64,000 nt of DNA from Rallus limicola (Eukaryota; Chordata; Aves; Gruiformes; Rallidae), in contig JAKCOZ010000022.1 in the NCBI GenBank assembly GCA_022605955.1, forward strand, positions 124,001 to 188,000, read 5' to 3'. Both the position numbers and the translations under genes were made by a program. Shown piece by piece: positions 23,335-36,432 of the stretch. Position 1 is the first letter of the stretch, and each line of letters begins with the position of its first letter. The notes beneath the pieces are model-generated. The model was not told the origin of the DNA and searched no databases. It saw only the letters and a program-made list of their open reading frames with translations.

Positions 23335-26300
23335 AGACGTCAAGAAAGAAATTGCCATTCCTTCTCTAGCTGCTGAGTGTGTACAGAGGGAGAGTTAAGA
23401 AGATAAACTGTCTTTTTACTTTTCCATAGTTTTCTAAAGCATCTTGTAAAAATACTGCTTTTACCCTTGATGTGCCATTGGCTTGGTAGATTTTTATCAA
23501 TATATATATTTGATAAAATGTAGGAACCAAGGGCAAGATTATTGTTTTCAAGTGAAGATCCCCAAGTTCTCAAAAATTATGTTTTATATCTGATTCTTTT
23601 ATTTCTTTGCCTCACAACAGAAATTAGAGGCCTAGCCTTATTTCAGAAGTACTACAGCTGTCAAAGGAGAAAAGCAGCATAAAACATTGTTAGTATGTTC
23701 TCACTTTCTGAAAGAAGAAAGAAAAAAGAAAATAACCAAAACCCCAGCAGTTCCCAGATTACACTGACCATGTAGTTTTCTATTTGGAATAATTTCAACC
23801 TTGGCCTTAACTGTTTCTTACATCTCAACCATTAACTGAAAAAGAGTTATCATACCAGAGGGAGAACTAAAAATCACAAAAATAATCCCTTACTGGAAAA
23901 GCAAACTACCTAAAAAGTAGCTGAGTTAAGTTGATTAGGTAATTAATGCCCCTAAATGAAATTAATTGAATTTACAGCTTTATTTTACATTCAAGGAAAT
24001 CTCCAGAGAAAATTTAAGCAATTCAAGTTTTAATTATTTAAAGCTATCGTTTCTTGCAAATTATTCTAGCCAAAATGGTGGTATAAACAAACTCTTTGGG
24101 AAAATACATCTCTAATGAAGAACTTCTATGAAAACTACATTTTAAATCATCCTTCTGATATATTAGTCACTCTAATATTATTAATAACCACAGGAAAACA
24201 TGGGGGGGTGAGGGGTTGATGCTGCAGGGGTAACATGAGCTGAGGTGAGACACGAAATTGTTTGCCAACACAGGCACTGACCATTGAGGCAAAGAGATAA
24301 CCTTTTGCACCTGTTTAGGTCAAGGGCAAGTCTGGGACAATTATTTAAGACAATAGTCTGTGTTCATTAAACCTTTCCTTACTACTGACATGGCAGCAAG
24401 TCATGTTTCTGGCCTCGTGTTGCTTCCCGAGTTGTCCCATGAGTGGCAACTCATGTGCACCATGAGCCCAACTGAGCACTGATACAGACAACACTAAACT
24501 GCACTGTACCAACTTGGGTCAGGATGGTCAGTGCCAGATCAGGCTCAGGCCTCCAGCTGTCGAAGAGGAGTACTGCTTCTTTCCTTGCTGACATCCATGC
24601 AGCTGAGACACCCTGCCCACCAGAGTCCTTGCTCTGCAGCCACTGCTGCTCACTCAGAGCCAGGTGGAGCTACAGGCAAAACGTCTGTGGGCTCCTACAT
24701 GATCAGAGCTTCCTGTCAGCCCTCTTTATCACCTTGGCTTGCAGAAAATCCTGCATTGGATGAGAAGGGATCATAAAACACGTATGGGTTTGAGCAGTGT
24801 GAATTTCATTTCCCCTTTCTAACTGATAAAGAAATTAAATTCTTTAACAAGTTACTTAGGGTAACTCAAGACAAGTTTTAACACTCTTATCTAGATTGAG
24901 AGTTAAGGTTGATCTTTGACTTCTACTCAAGCCATTGAAGAAGACATCAAAGTGAATAAATACCTTTTTATACCAGTTATATCAATTTTCTCATCAAAAT
25001 ATTTTAGAGGGACTTTTGGTTCCAGAGAATCAGGTCCTTAACAGCTTCTTCAGTCCTTGCATTACAGATGGGAAAATGCATCAAGGTGATACACACCATG
25101 AGACCAGCATTGCCTTGTTTTATAGTCGAACTAAAGGTTCAAAATAATATAAACAAAGAAAAGTAAATAACATAGCGATTATTCATCTCAAAGGAATACT
25201 ACTGTAACCACCAAGTAATTACAAGGACTGATATTTATTAGTATGCAAAGGAGCTAGATCTGTTTTGCTTCCAGAGCAGCTCAAAGGATAAAAAGCGCTA
25301 CACATTATAATAAATCACACACAAAAATTCCCTGTTTGTTTCAGCAAACATCTTTACTCTGGAGGCAAAGAGTGCAGAGCTTCTTCCTGAGAATTTTAAA
25401 AAAAAAAAAAAAAGTTTGTTTAATTTATATTTCCAGTGATGCATTGTGCCTTCAGAGCTCACTTGGTGGAAAAAGTACAAAGGTTTCAGTTTACAGAAGT
25501 TTTGTCAAAATGATTACAGAAGTTGTCATGGAACAATTTCCAAAACAAACTGTGTTATTTTCCTTTTATGGTCCCCTTGACATTTTTAGTTCTTTAGTGG
25601 TGGCATAAGTTTCTGTTTTCACACGAGTGGCAGTGATTTCTCTGATAAACAGCAAAAGTTAAAAAAAAGAATCACAGGCATCTGTGAGTGCATTGCAATG
25701 CCAATATTGCTAACTACTGTGTGTTTGTGTGTATAAATGTATATGTATAGAAGCAAGAAATGAAATAACAGAGGGAAGAAGACATTCTTAAAGTGTTTTA
25801 GATACTGCTTCTTATCTAAAACATTACTGACAAGCTGACTTAACCTCTGTGTATGCATCATTGCTGTCCCATTTTGAGCAAATGACAGTACAAAAATTAT
25901 ATATGTCTACTCTCAGAAGCCACACAAAGAAATGTTGAACTGTAAAATAAAATCTTAAGAAGCCTAAATGACTCATTCTAGCAGGACCCGAAGAAACAAT
26001 ATATCCTCAAAGAAAGCATGGGTCTACTGCATGAAAATATAGTGAGTGGTTTAAACAATGAGGTCAACTATTTGCCACTTGCTCATCTTTTAAAAAGTGT
26101 TAAATCAAGATATTAGAGGAGGAGGAAGGAATTTTATTAAAATAAGGCATTCTCTTCATAAAAATAATGAGAAATTGATGTTTTTTTAAAATGTAATTGC
26201 TTGCTGTCACCTCAGAGAATCTTTGGGAAGCCTCTAAGAGGCTCAGATTGCATGTAGTTCCCTCACATGGCAACGGACAGGGTATCTATCAGAACTATTA

Positions 26301-26660
26301 CCTGGGCTACAAATCTGTAGCCTGTCAGACGAAAGGAAATCCCAGGGGACACACATCCTGCTGTGCTTCTAAGATGAGTTATTCACTGTCTGTGTAAGTT
26401 GAAAGAAAAAGAACTTTGAAACATCTTGGTGCTTAAGAGTTTTGCCACCAGACCCGAGAGACACTACTGTCAAATTACCCTTTTAAAGCAGAAACTAAGG
26501 AGACTTGGTCTCCCAGAGCTGTCCGCTGGACAAGTCACTCACACTGCTTCCCCAGCTGCCTCATTCATATTCTGGCTTCAGAAAGAGAGCCCAGAATGAA
26601 ATAGCCGATTTCCAGTTTCCACACTAGTCCACTTCCTTTTGCAAGTAGACCTGCTTTCAC
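23335..26660. other. Unique AT-rich DNA, no gene seen
   Basis: No exon or transposon was recognised. TAAT-rich sequence at 23925-24080 resembles conserved non-coding DNA. A G-rich patch lies at 24200-24230, an A-run at 25398-25413 and a short TG/TA tract around 25718-25750. Open frames at 24524-24776 are short, nested and motif-free. Confidence 0.5.
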
Positions 26661-26665
26661 TTCCA

Positions 26666-26885
26666 GTCACAGAATGGCACAGCTTGGGAAGGAGCCCCAG
26701 ATGCCATCCAGTCCTGCCTGCTCTAAGTTGATCTAGTCAGAGCAGGTTGCTCAGAAATAGCCTGGTCAAGTTCTGATTATCTCCTTCCCCTGCCTGGACA
26801 ATCGGTTCCAGCTTTTGACCAATTTCAGGATAAAAATGTTTTCCTTATCTGTATGGAACTTCCCATGTTCCAGCTTCTGTCCTTG
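26666..26885 (-). mobile_element. CR1 LINE 3'-end fragment
   Basis: The plus strand starts TCACAGAATGGCACAGCTTG, followed by a GATGCCATCCAGTCCTGCC-like block and, near 26825, a TTCAGGATAAAAATGTTTTC block and a GGAACTTCCCATGTTCCAGC block. Together these are the reverse complement of the CR1 3' UTR, so the element lies on the minus strand. Its 5' truncation is near 26885. Sequence beyond that (to about 27300) has no recognised identity. Confidence 0.87.
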
Positions 26886-27547
26886 GACTACCCACCTGCC
26901 ACATACACACCCATTGTAGTAAAATCCCAGCAGCATGAGCAAGCAGCCCATGTGCATATGCAAGATTTCAACAAAGTTCATCCATCTCTGCTGGTGAGTA
27001 CAGGTCACCATGTCTGTATTATCATTGGTACTACCCAGGCTGCAGGTAGACAAGAAGTAGACCTGCACCATGCTATGCTAAAATCGGTCTCTAGATAGAG
27101 TAACTGACACCTATCTACAACAGAACAGATAACCTGCCAGCATCACCCATTTTCCACTCATGAAATCCCAAATCCAGCCCTGCCATACTTCTGCTGTGTT
27201 GCCAAGCAGACTCACTGTCTGGTAAGCCTCAGTGGGAATGACTGACCATCGCCTTCCCCAACACTTCATCCCATACAGGACCAGCAAGGGCACCTTGACT
27301 TAACACATTTACACCGGGTCTTAAAATAGCTGATACAATGAAACCAAAGAACTCCCCGGAGAGAAACCTAGGAGAAGCATAGCTAAATCCTGTTATCTGT
27401 ACCAAAGACTGTCAGAATAATGAACAAAGTGAGATCATTATATCCAGTAAATGCCACTAGTTTTTACAGTCTGCTTCTCTGACGTATAGCAACTGTAAAT
27501 ATAAATTGTTTGTGTACATATCTATCAAACACCTACATTTCCAAGAC

Positions 27548-27596
27548 ACTAGAAGTATACTATTAGTATATAGAAACATGCTAGTATACTTCTAGT
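27548..27596. repeat. Perfect 15-bp inverted repeat
   Basis: ACTAGAAGTATACTA at 27548-27562 is the exact reverse complement of TAGTATACTTCTAGT at 27582-27596, with a 19-nt spacer. The spacer itself holds another AGTATA word. This could be a stem-loop or the fused ends of a very short palindromic element. No coding sequence lies nearby. Confidence 0.92.
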
Positions 27597-30200
27597 AGAT
27601 AACTAATTGCTTGCATTGTTTTCACCGAACACAGGTACTGATATGGTTCCCTCTTAAGCCCCTGCAGAAATTCATTTGAGCTTCAAGCCCCAGTGACCAC
27701 TGAGAAAAGCTGAAGAACTTCCAATACCTTTCATGAATCACAACATGAGTAAACAAAAGCCTTAGTTAAACAGCTTGGTGTGGAAAGTCTGCACCCCAAG
27801 CACAGGCAAAGAGCGTGGGGAACCCTTTTTCAAGGGATCCTTAGGAAATAAAAATAGGATCTGTCACCTTCCATGAAATATTGTTGTGGCCTCTGTAACA
27901 CTCCCCAGGCCAGCGCATGATCCTAAAGTTAACAGGGATCACTGTAAGAAGGAACTTCATGTATTTCTCCCAGGCTGGGACAGAATGTGCCTCTGGCAGG
28001 TCCTTAACTTCATGAAGATGCTCCCCGCATACATAGGTAGACTGCTATAATTAGCATACATTAAATTCCTGTCACGTTGTTCTTTCCTGTGGATGAAACA
28101 AATCCACATCAAAATACACTGGAATTGCCTGTTTCTACAAACCCAGCTAAACCCTGTAGGTCTGTAGGCTTAGAGCTTCTGCGACCCAGAAACTGAGAAG
28201 CTTTATTTGAGCATCTCATTTGGAACATGGCATAATAAAAGATGACAAATAAAAGCTTTCTTGAGTTTTCTTCCCGTTCCTCCCTTCCTAAATTAAAACA
28301 AACAACAAAACCCCCAAACAAACAAAAAATAGTGTCAGAATATTAAGCAAGCAGATTCCCTTCTTTGCTACTAGTGTGCAGATTTACACTGGCCTTGGTG
28401 GATTCCTATCATACCTCAGAATGTGAGAGACTGAAACCAGCCAGAAGGTTTGAAGGAGGAAAGATGATCCAATAAAATATTTGCCAAATGACATGAATAT
28501 AAAGAGAGGGGTCTCTACATGGGCTAAGTTTTAGAAATATAAATAATGGAAACATCAGTAACTTCATGACAAGACAAAACACTGATAATTAAATGATTTT
28601 AATAGTATGTCAAGATGAGGAATAACAGTCTTGGGAAATGAGACTGGTAAATTATTATGCCTCAGGCTTGTTCTACACATTGTTGTTCAAGTGTGAAAAA
28701 GACAATATGCAAACTCCTTACCCATATATTTAGCTTTAACACAGTATTAGTGCCCGCGACTCCAGTGCTAACATCTTCAGGTCTCACACTGGTGAGGAAG
28801 ATTTAGAACAAGAAAGTACCCAACTTAAGAAGGACATACCTATCTTTATGGCTACGTGGATTTTTTTTAAAACCCTAAAATTCACCTCTCTACAGAAATA
28901 CTTCTTCCCTTGTCATTTCCCAACACACAGTTGGACATCACCTTCAAAATCACTGTAGAACAGACAATGAATTATGTGAATACATAACAAATATGTGATG
29001 CATAGTTATTGAAAAACACAGTGCTATAGATTTCCTGTCAGGCAATGTTGTAATTTGTGACCCCCCTGGCTATTCAGGGTACCTACAATAGACAGCCCTC
29101 TATCTGATTTCATCAGAAAAACAGATAAGAGGACCTACCTTTGCAATAAATTACAACACATACACTAGTTCTGCAATCAGTTACAGTATTCAACCCAACT
29201 GATAACCCCACTAGTATGCTCATCTAAGAGAGCAAAATAATCTACCATTTTTTCTAGATAAATAAAAATCTTTGGATTAACGCTTCATTTTTATAAATAT
29301 TAGGACTACTCCAGAGTGTAATAAAAACTCTCGATTACAGTCAATTTAAATAGCCACACACTTGATTATCGACGCACTACACATCTTTTTTATCTTACAT
29401 TTCTAGATATTTTTACCTTAGAAATTTTGCTAGCGAAATATTAAAAAAAACCCCAAACATTTAGTTTATTTGAAAGTTTAAGAGACAAATAAATGAAAAT
29501 GAGACAGAGAGAACAGGGGAAGTGACAGCCAAAAGGATTGTTTTTTCTCACGTAAAAACTCACCTTTAAAATCCATGTAGAACATGAAGCCTGGGTTCTG
29601 GGGGTTTTCTTTTTTCAAAGAACATCTTTTAGCTGCTATTAAACTGTCTGCATTTCAACAGCATTTAGACTACGCAAAGAAAGATATCCTTAGCTGCCAG
29701 TGGTTCAAGTATTCCAATTTAAAGCACAACTTACACAGGCCATAATATTTTGTGGGGCTCTGCTGTTGTTTCCTGGGGTATTTTTAAAATATTCTCTAAA
29801 TTTACATGCTTTATCAAGAAGTCAAATATTCTTACACTGTGAAGAGATGGGAAGATTTTCATTACTTATCTATCCTTTTTGAAATCTGCCTTGCAACATT
29901 GTAAGAGTACTTGGGACATATTACATCATCACTGATAACATACCAAACCAAGCCAATGGAGAGCTAAGAGTGACTGCCAGTGCTGTAAATGGATTTTCTG
30001 TGCTAGCTTGGCTATCTTCTTCAGTAAAGCTTGGAATTGTGTTTTGAATTCCCTAGGTTCCTAAACTCTCGACAATATGATTCAAAACAGATTATTTTCT
30101 CTATGTGCTTCTTTACATTTCTGTCCCAATACATGACATTATAACAGAGGGTTTGTCTCTTATAATACAGGTAGATAAGGATGTAGACATTCACAGTGCG

Positions 30201-30253
30201 CATATAAATATATATATATATACACACACACATATATTCATATATAAACACAT
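30201..30253. repeat. TA/CA compound microsatellite
   Basis: A run of TA dinucleotides passes into CA dinucleotides and then back into imperfect TA and CA repeats. It is a typical vertebrate compound microsatellite, expected to be length-variable between individuals. Confidence 0.92.
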
Positions 30254-32134
30254 AGATATCACATCTGAAACAGTACAGCCTTGCCTTGAAATGAAACAAT
30301 CTGGATTAGAAAATTAGGATCAATTTCTTTAACCCTGTAAATCTGGAACTAGTTGCCACCTATATTCCTTACTTATAAATACTGAAGGCCAGCCTCCAAG
30401 GTCAATGAGAAGCTCAGATGCCTGTGTGATTTACTGAGGTTTTCAATTCAATTGACTGCAGTATAGGTTTTTGATAGACAGGAAATCTATTTTGAATATA
30501 AACGGACGTGATAGAACTCAAAATATGCAAATCACACAAATATATTTCCATCCTAGAAGTATAAAAATTAATTTGTTGTGTACAGTAATTGAATTCCTTT
30601 GCACAGATTATTTATTGCACATATGTCAACAGAATATGCATGTTAACACTTTGAATATTTCCACATATGCTTTCTCCTCTCACTAAAGATATTTTGCCTC
30701 TCCTCGCTTTTGTGAAGATTCTTTATCCTTTTCTAATTGTAAAATGTCTCAATAAGAGCAGTGAATTCTTCACTCACAATTATTTTTAACTGTTTTTTCA
30801 TGTCTGGTGAATCTAACAGCTTAAAAGATTTGGCTTCAACTGCACTTTTTGAACCTCCTGTCCTTATAATTATAGACACATTCTCCTAATAGGATTTCCA
30901 ATTTGATGTGCCCTGAGCTTCCATGCCAGAAGGATTACTTAAATTGTTGAAATTTAATTCTAAATCATTGTGGGTTTGATCACATAACTGAAGAGCCTTT
31001 ACTGCGTATTGTACAGGGACATGTCACACGGGCCTTTTTCACATCAGAAAGTTTAGAAAAACAGCATTTTCAAGGCAAACTGATAATACTTTAGGTTTTG
31101 GGGCTTTAGGTCTTAATACCATGGTTTCTAATATCACCATTTCACATATTTCTATTTAAGTAAATTTTGTAAGCACCAAGAACAAGCCATTCCTAGGTCT
31201 CTAAATCTGGAAGCCAGAATGAGGATGAATAACAAAGCAGTTTATCAGATTTATCACTTTGCTGGCATCTGTCCTACCAGGGAATCAGATCCTCTGGCAA
31301 GAATACTTATGGGTTGGGACAAGGACTTTGTTCCTTTTGCAGTAGGCACTAGAGGAAAAAAATAACACTTCAGTGTGAGGAGCCTGGAAGAGTAACAAGG
31401 TAAAACACAAGAAACACATGATCTATTAAGAATATATGACACAAGCATCCAGTTGATGACAGGAAAGATTTTCAGATGATTAAAGAGCCAACACCAATAG
31501 TCCAAGGGAACTATCTGTCCTTTGGAAAGGTACGGTTGTTAGTCTTGCACATTTAATGTCACTAAAAGAACCCACCATCTCACAGTCATTAAACAATAAA
31601 ACTTGAGGTCTGATCTCTTGTGTAAAACTCCCAAGTTTCATTCAACATTATCTGTACCAAACCCGTAACTTCTATTGGAGCTCAAGGCTGTCTCATCAAA
31701 AGTAACTGAAAGCTCCTACTTCAAGTACAAATTTTAATCTTTTAATATACATGAACTTATTCCTTAAGAAAAACTTTTCCATTTTAATTTTTTCAAACAC
31801 CTCTAGCATAATCCTATAGAAATTCTGACCTTTCTTTCTAAAATAAAATTCCACAAAGCCAGTATTTATCTTATGGACTGCTTAAAAGTTAAACCTCTTT
31901 TGTGATCCCTGAATTCCTACAGGACAGCTCCATAGAACTCCTACATGAAAATGAAGCATCTATATCTCTTCCACAGTATCACTGTGAAGAGTTTAAATTT
32001 ATTGTTATTGCCCAGTTAGTGAGAATTAACATTTGGTATTTTAAAAATTTGAGATTTGGCTTCACTCCCTTCAACAGCCCTTTTTTGAGTTATTTTTTTC
32101 TTACACTTTGTTTAGCTGTATCCAGTCATCCCTT

Positions 32135-32530
32135 CACTAAGCACGTACAGATTGGAGTCCAGAGGAGAGCCACCAAGGTGGCTACAGAGCTACAATACAA
32201 AATACCAGAGAGTGGTTCACTCAGCCTGAAGCTAAAAAACTTCAGGGTTCATGTTTCCTTAGGTGCAGTTATATAGAAGGAAGTATTAGTTCCTCCTCAA
32301 ACACACCCAGCAAAAGGCTGAGAGGCAACAGACACACATTCCAAGAAAATCACTGTTGATTATTTTTCAGGAAAAATTTTCTGCATAATTAGGAATGTAA
32401 ACTTGCCCCACAAGTCTGTGGAATGCCTATGCATTGGGGGTGATCCAAACACAACAAGACACAAGCCTGAGCGAGATGATCTAACTCCAGTATGAACTAG
32501 ATGGCTTCCCAAAGTCCCTTCTGGGTAAGG
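32135..32530 (+). mobile_element. Old CR1 LINE fragment
   Basis: Two CR1-like blocks lie in order on the plus strand. At about 32150-32250 the frame reads VQRRATK and later a degenerate LSLKLKNFR, matching the end of CR1 ORF2 (VQRRATK...LFSLEKRR). At 32405-32525 a decayed 3' UTR reads GTGGAATGCC, GAGCGAGATGATCTAACTCC, then ACTAGATGGCTTCCCAAAGT. The middle is hard to align and the octamer tail is missing. Divergence is higher than in the CR1 at 14.4 kb, so this is an older copy. The 124-codon open frame across 31902-32276 ends in this relic and is not a host gene. Confidence 0.75.
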
Positions 32531-32534
32531 TTAG

Positions 32535-33825
32535 AAAATCATCAAGTAAAATTTATTATACTCCTTGGATTAGCCCAACTAACTCATTTCTAAAAAACAT
32601 GATCCATGTGTTCACTTTATTTTTTAAATCTCCCAGGCTGAACTTGCCACACTTTGCACGTTTAGCGGCTGCCTCTGTATTTCAGAGTGGGCAAGGACTA
32701 ATAATCACTCTTCTGTGCAGGCTCAGGATATTTCATGCCATCTGTGAAGATCATACTCATTGCAGAATTTTCCAGGTTAAGTGCAATGCCAGTTCTTTCA
32801 GTAATCACTAGCTGTAAGTATGAACATCAATGACAGCAGCATTTCTAGTTGGGTCCCAGATCTGTACAGGCACTTTGGCAATTCATCGCTCGTACTTAAT
32901 GCAAACTTCGACTGGCAGTACTGGAAGTTACATATTTGATTTCTCTCTGATTTCTTCAGAACACTTTCTATGTTTAGCCTTGTCTACCATTGTGCTAGCC
33001 CTTCTGACAGTAACATGCTTGTCTTTTCAAATGAAAAGGGTTTTACCAACACATGAAGCAGCTTGAGTGGGAGTCACCAGTATGGAAACTCACTGTGCTG
33101 GAAAGTTACCAGCTGTTACTACCAAGGGAACAGGGAAACACATCAGTTAAGATATGGGCAGAAACCTAGCATCAAATATTTTCAACTCAGAATGAAGACA
33201 AACTTTGAAATACAGATATTGCCCATGCAATAGGAATTCTGACCAGCCCTAAAAGCAGGATTTTCCTTTGAGATAAAGAGAGACAAAGCAAAAGACGTCA
33301 AAACCTTCAGGAGCCATCCCTAACAATATCCCTCAAATCTGGTCTGTCTTACCTTTTCTCTGAAATTATAGCAGTGTTAGAAAACCACATAGGTGAGATT
33401 TGAGCCTTTTATCAATTTATCTTCCACTCCTTGGCAGGTGATGTCCAAATTTTTACTCTCCATGTACTCCTTTCTCTGCAATATTCATTATTGTACTCTC
33501 CATGGGTTCACTGTGGATCCCATCTCCTATCTGAAATGTCTGCATAGCTTGATGTTTTCTATTTCAACTCTGGCGTATCTCTGAACCGTTAGTTAAAGAT
33601 GATTTAAGAAACTGGAAGATTATTTGGAAAAAAATAAAACAAACCTTTTTCCCATAAGTGATTAGCTAAAATTTGCATGATTTCTAAATTTAACTCCTCA
33701 GGTTAAAAACAAACAAGAAATTTTAAAAGGGATGTTTAAAAATAAACAAAAAATGTTGGAAGACAATTATTTGATTTGGCCTCAGTCAGAAAAGCCATGG
33801 GGTATCCCCAAGCTGGGGACAACTG
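32535..33825. other. Unique DNA, no gene seen
   Basis: Nothing recognisable. Several plus-strand open frames of 63-78 codons occur without motifs. Confidence 0.5.
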
Positions 33826-33829
33826 CTGC

Positions 33830-34050
33830 CCAGCTAATGCCCTGCTTCCCAGGAAGTTGCTGGACATTGCCTGTGGATAGGAAGTTGAGAATTAATCTCC
33901 TTCGATTTTGCCTTGGCTTTCTCCATTGAACTGTCTTTATCCCAAGCCAAGAGTTCTTCATCTTATTGTCTTCCCCCATCCTGCTGAGGAGGGAGAGGGA
34001 GAGACCAGCTGGGTGAGCACCTGGTGTCCAGCCAAGGTCAACCCAATACA
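33830..34050 (+). mobile_element. ERVL-type LTR, 3' portion
   Basis: The plus strand follows the 3' half of a common avian ERVL-type LTR. The blocks are a GGAAGTTGAGAATTAATCTC-like block near 33880, the R-region block ATTGAACTGTCTTTATCCC at 33925-33943, TCTTCCCCCATCCTGCTGAG near 33970, and the end block CTGGTGTCCAGCCAAGGTCA from 34021. In the intact family the R block carries an ATTAAA-type polyadenylation signal; here it reads ATTGAA. An LTR supplies promoter and polyadenylation functions for the provirus. The 5' part is missing or too decayed to place, and no internal ERV sequence adjoins it. Confidence 0.72.
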
Positions 34051-36046
34051 AATGTAAAATGAGCGATTAATTTATAATGAACTATTAATTATTTTTAAAG
34101 CTATTAAAACTGCTGGGTGTTTCTTAAAGGGTGGCTGGCCATGCTGGACAATTTCAATTTCTCTGGATACGCGCAGTCATTAATTGAAAACTGGTGAACA
34201 GGACGTAGCTCACTAAATGACTGTAAGACAAATTTTCCCTATCCCCATGTGAAATCTTTTCCTAATGACAGCAACACTTACAAGCAGGGATCAAGCACTC
34301 CTTCTTTCTGCCAAAAGGAATTTATGAGCCTACTTTGCAAAACTAAAGTTTAATTTCACTTTTTATACAGTTATAATCACCAGTTGTGGTATTTCTTAAA
34401 ACCAATAATGGATTGAGCATTCTCCTTTGTGATAATTCAACATATTAAGTGCAAACCCATCAGGAAATGATCTCAATGAATAATATGTCAAAATAATGCA
34501 ATGCACTTTAGCTCATATTCTGCTGATGGATTTAAAACCAGTCTTTAGGAAATGATAATGTTGTTTTGAAGATGAATCTACTTACAACAGACACACTATG
34601 ACAAACGATTTCTTTTCAGACCTGCAATTTATAAAGGCCAGGTGGAAGATGATATAAACGTAATGAAAGTTTGAAAACATAACAGGACTGAAGACAGTGC
34701 ATCAATTTCTGAACTTCCAATCAAGGAGGTGATGTCCTTAATGGTTTTCTGGAGCTCTGCCTCTCAGAGCTATAATGTTAAAACTATCCAGCTCATGCAG
34801 CTCCAATCTTTTCCAGCCTCACTTTTCTCCCCAGTGTGAGATTATGAAATCCATTTATCTTCACCCAGTAGAATACTCTAGTTAGAGACACAAAACATGC
34901 TGCTATCAAGGAAACAAAGTGCGCTGGAAAGCCTTCCAATTTATTAACTGTTTACTGGTTCTTTATTAGAGAAATAATATAACCTCAGCTTCTACAAAAT
35001 CCCCAAGGATTCACAGGTAATTGACTGAAGCATATTATTCCAATGAACACTGTAAAAACAAAGTTTACTTTCACCATGAGGGAAATACCAGATTTTCACC
35101 ATGAGGGAAATACCAAATTTTTATCTAAGAAAGAGTGGTACAAGCCAAATCCTGATTCTGAGAACATACTCCTCATCCACGCTACTGAATTTTATCATAT
35201 ACATCCTCAGAAATGACCAGGAGATAGTAATAACCTTGATTGGTAATAGCCAGTATTAATGTAGACCAACTTCTTCCAGGGACCCAAAGCTCCATCGACA
35301 CAGGATACTTGAAGCAATGGGGCCAAAATCTCAGGAGGAATTAATGCTGCTATTACATCTTCAACTGATACCATCTGATACTATCATCATCATCACTATC
35401 TCAGTTAAAACTAGGTTTGCTGTTTCCTGCTCCTAATGCTTCATTCAGATACAGAACAAAACCAGCATCCAATTGGTAGTAATCAAGTAGAAGGAGCAGG
35501 GAGCAAGGACCACGCTTACTCATCATATTGTGAAATATATGCTAACATGTCCTCAAGTAATTGAAGAAACCTGTCTCAAATAGAGAGGTTTGCAGAAACA
35601 AGCAGCTGAATTCAATGAACACATGTATGCCTGTTCACAGTTCAGCCACCCTGCTGGGAACTGCTGCCATCTTCTAAAATTCAAGCATTTAAAAGCCCAG
35701 ATGACCAGAATTGTTCAGACACATGGCTGTCAGTTATACTTTGCAATAAATGGAATCTTTCGCAGAATCTAGCATCAGTTTAAATTTTTTCTCTCAATTT
35801 TTATTATTACTCTGTCAATTCAACAACTGAAAGAAACAAACACCCTGAATTTCACATTAGGGGTCCATTCAGTTAATAACAGACTAAATTCCTTAACTCT
35901 GAAGTAACTAAGTTACTGTAATTTTTATGACCTTTGAATATAGTCTTAATATTTATTTGCATTACCATAACACACAATATCTCCAGTTTTAGCATAAAAT
36001 GCCTTTGTCCTATCTTACAAATGCAATGGACCCCGATTACTATTTA
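34051..36046. other. Unique AT-rich DNA, no gene seen
   Basis: TAAT-rich sequence at 34050-34200 resembles conserved non-coding DNA. A 25-bp tandem pair lies at 35069-35119. Otherwise no gene or repeat was recognised. Confidence 0.5.
35069..35119. repeat. 25-bp tandem duplication (two copies)
   Basis: The word TTTCACCATGAGGGAAATAC is repeated with a period of 25 bp and almost no divergence between the copies, which implies a recent slippage or duplication event. Confidence 0.9.
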
Positions 36047-36432
36047 CACAGAATCATAGAATGGCAGGGGTTGGAAGGGAACTCAAGGATCATAGAGCTC
36101 CAAACCCCCTGCCACAGGCAGGGCCATCAACCTCAGGCCTGGATCTACCAAAGGTTGCCCAGGGCCCCATCCAACCTGGCCTTGAACACCTCCAGGGATG
36201 GGGGCATCCACCACCTCTCTGGGCAGCCTGTTCCAGCACGTCACCACTCTCTCTGTAAAAAACTTCCCCCTAATATCCAATCTAATCCATTCCCCCTTGT
36301 CCTGCCATTGTCTACCCTTTTAACAAGTTGAATTCCCTCCTGTTTGTAATGCTTCCTTCAGGGACTGGAAGGCTGCAATGAGGTGTCCCCCCTGGCTTTC
36401 TCTTCTCCAGGCTGAACAAGCCCAGCTCCCCC
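36047..36432 (-). mobile_element. CR1 LINE 3' fragment (first of two abutting)
   Basis: On the plus strand the copy starts ACAGAATCATAGAATGGCAG and passes through a CCATCCAACCTGGCCTTGAA block (about 36168), a GATGGGGGCATCCACCACCT block (about 36196), and a TCTCTTCTCCAGGCTGAACA block (about 36398). It stops at CCCAGCTCCCCC. This is CR1 in minus orientation with a complete 3' end and a 5' truncation at about 36432. It is little diverged and so fairly young. It directly abuts another CR1 in the same orientation. Confidence 0.95.

Larger units (their letters stand above)
26890..32130. other. Unique AT-rich DNA, no gene seen
   Basis: No gene-like or transposon-like structure was recognised apart from the separately listed inverted repeat at 27548-27596 and microsatellite at 30201-30253. 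Long stretches (28300-31200) are above average in A+T, with only short open frames. Confidence 0.55.

Noticed and set aside
25398..25413. A-run as the tail of a retrocopy
   Set aside because: No retrocopied gene or SINE body precedes it; an isolated homopolymer is the simpler reading.
26890..27300. Continuation of the CR1 or ERV sequence to the right of 26885
   Set aside because: The next expected CR1 blocks are not found and no retroviral motif is visible, so it is left as unknown unique DNA.
31902..32276. 124-codon plus-strand open frame
   Set aside because: Its C-terminal part is a decayed CR1 ORF2 tail (VQRRATK) and the rest has no motif.
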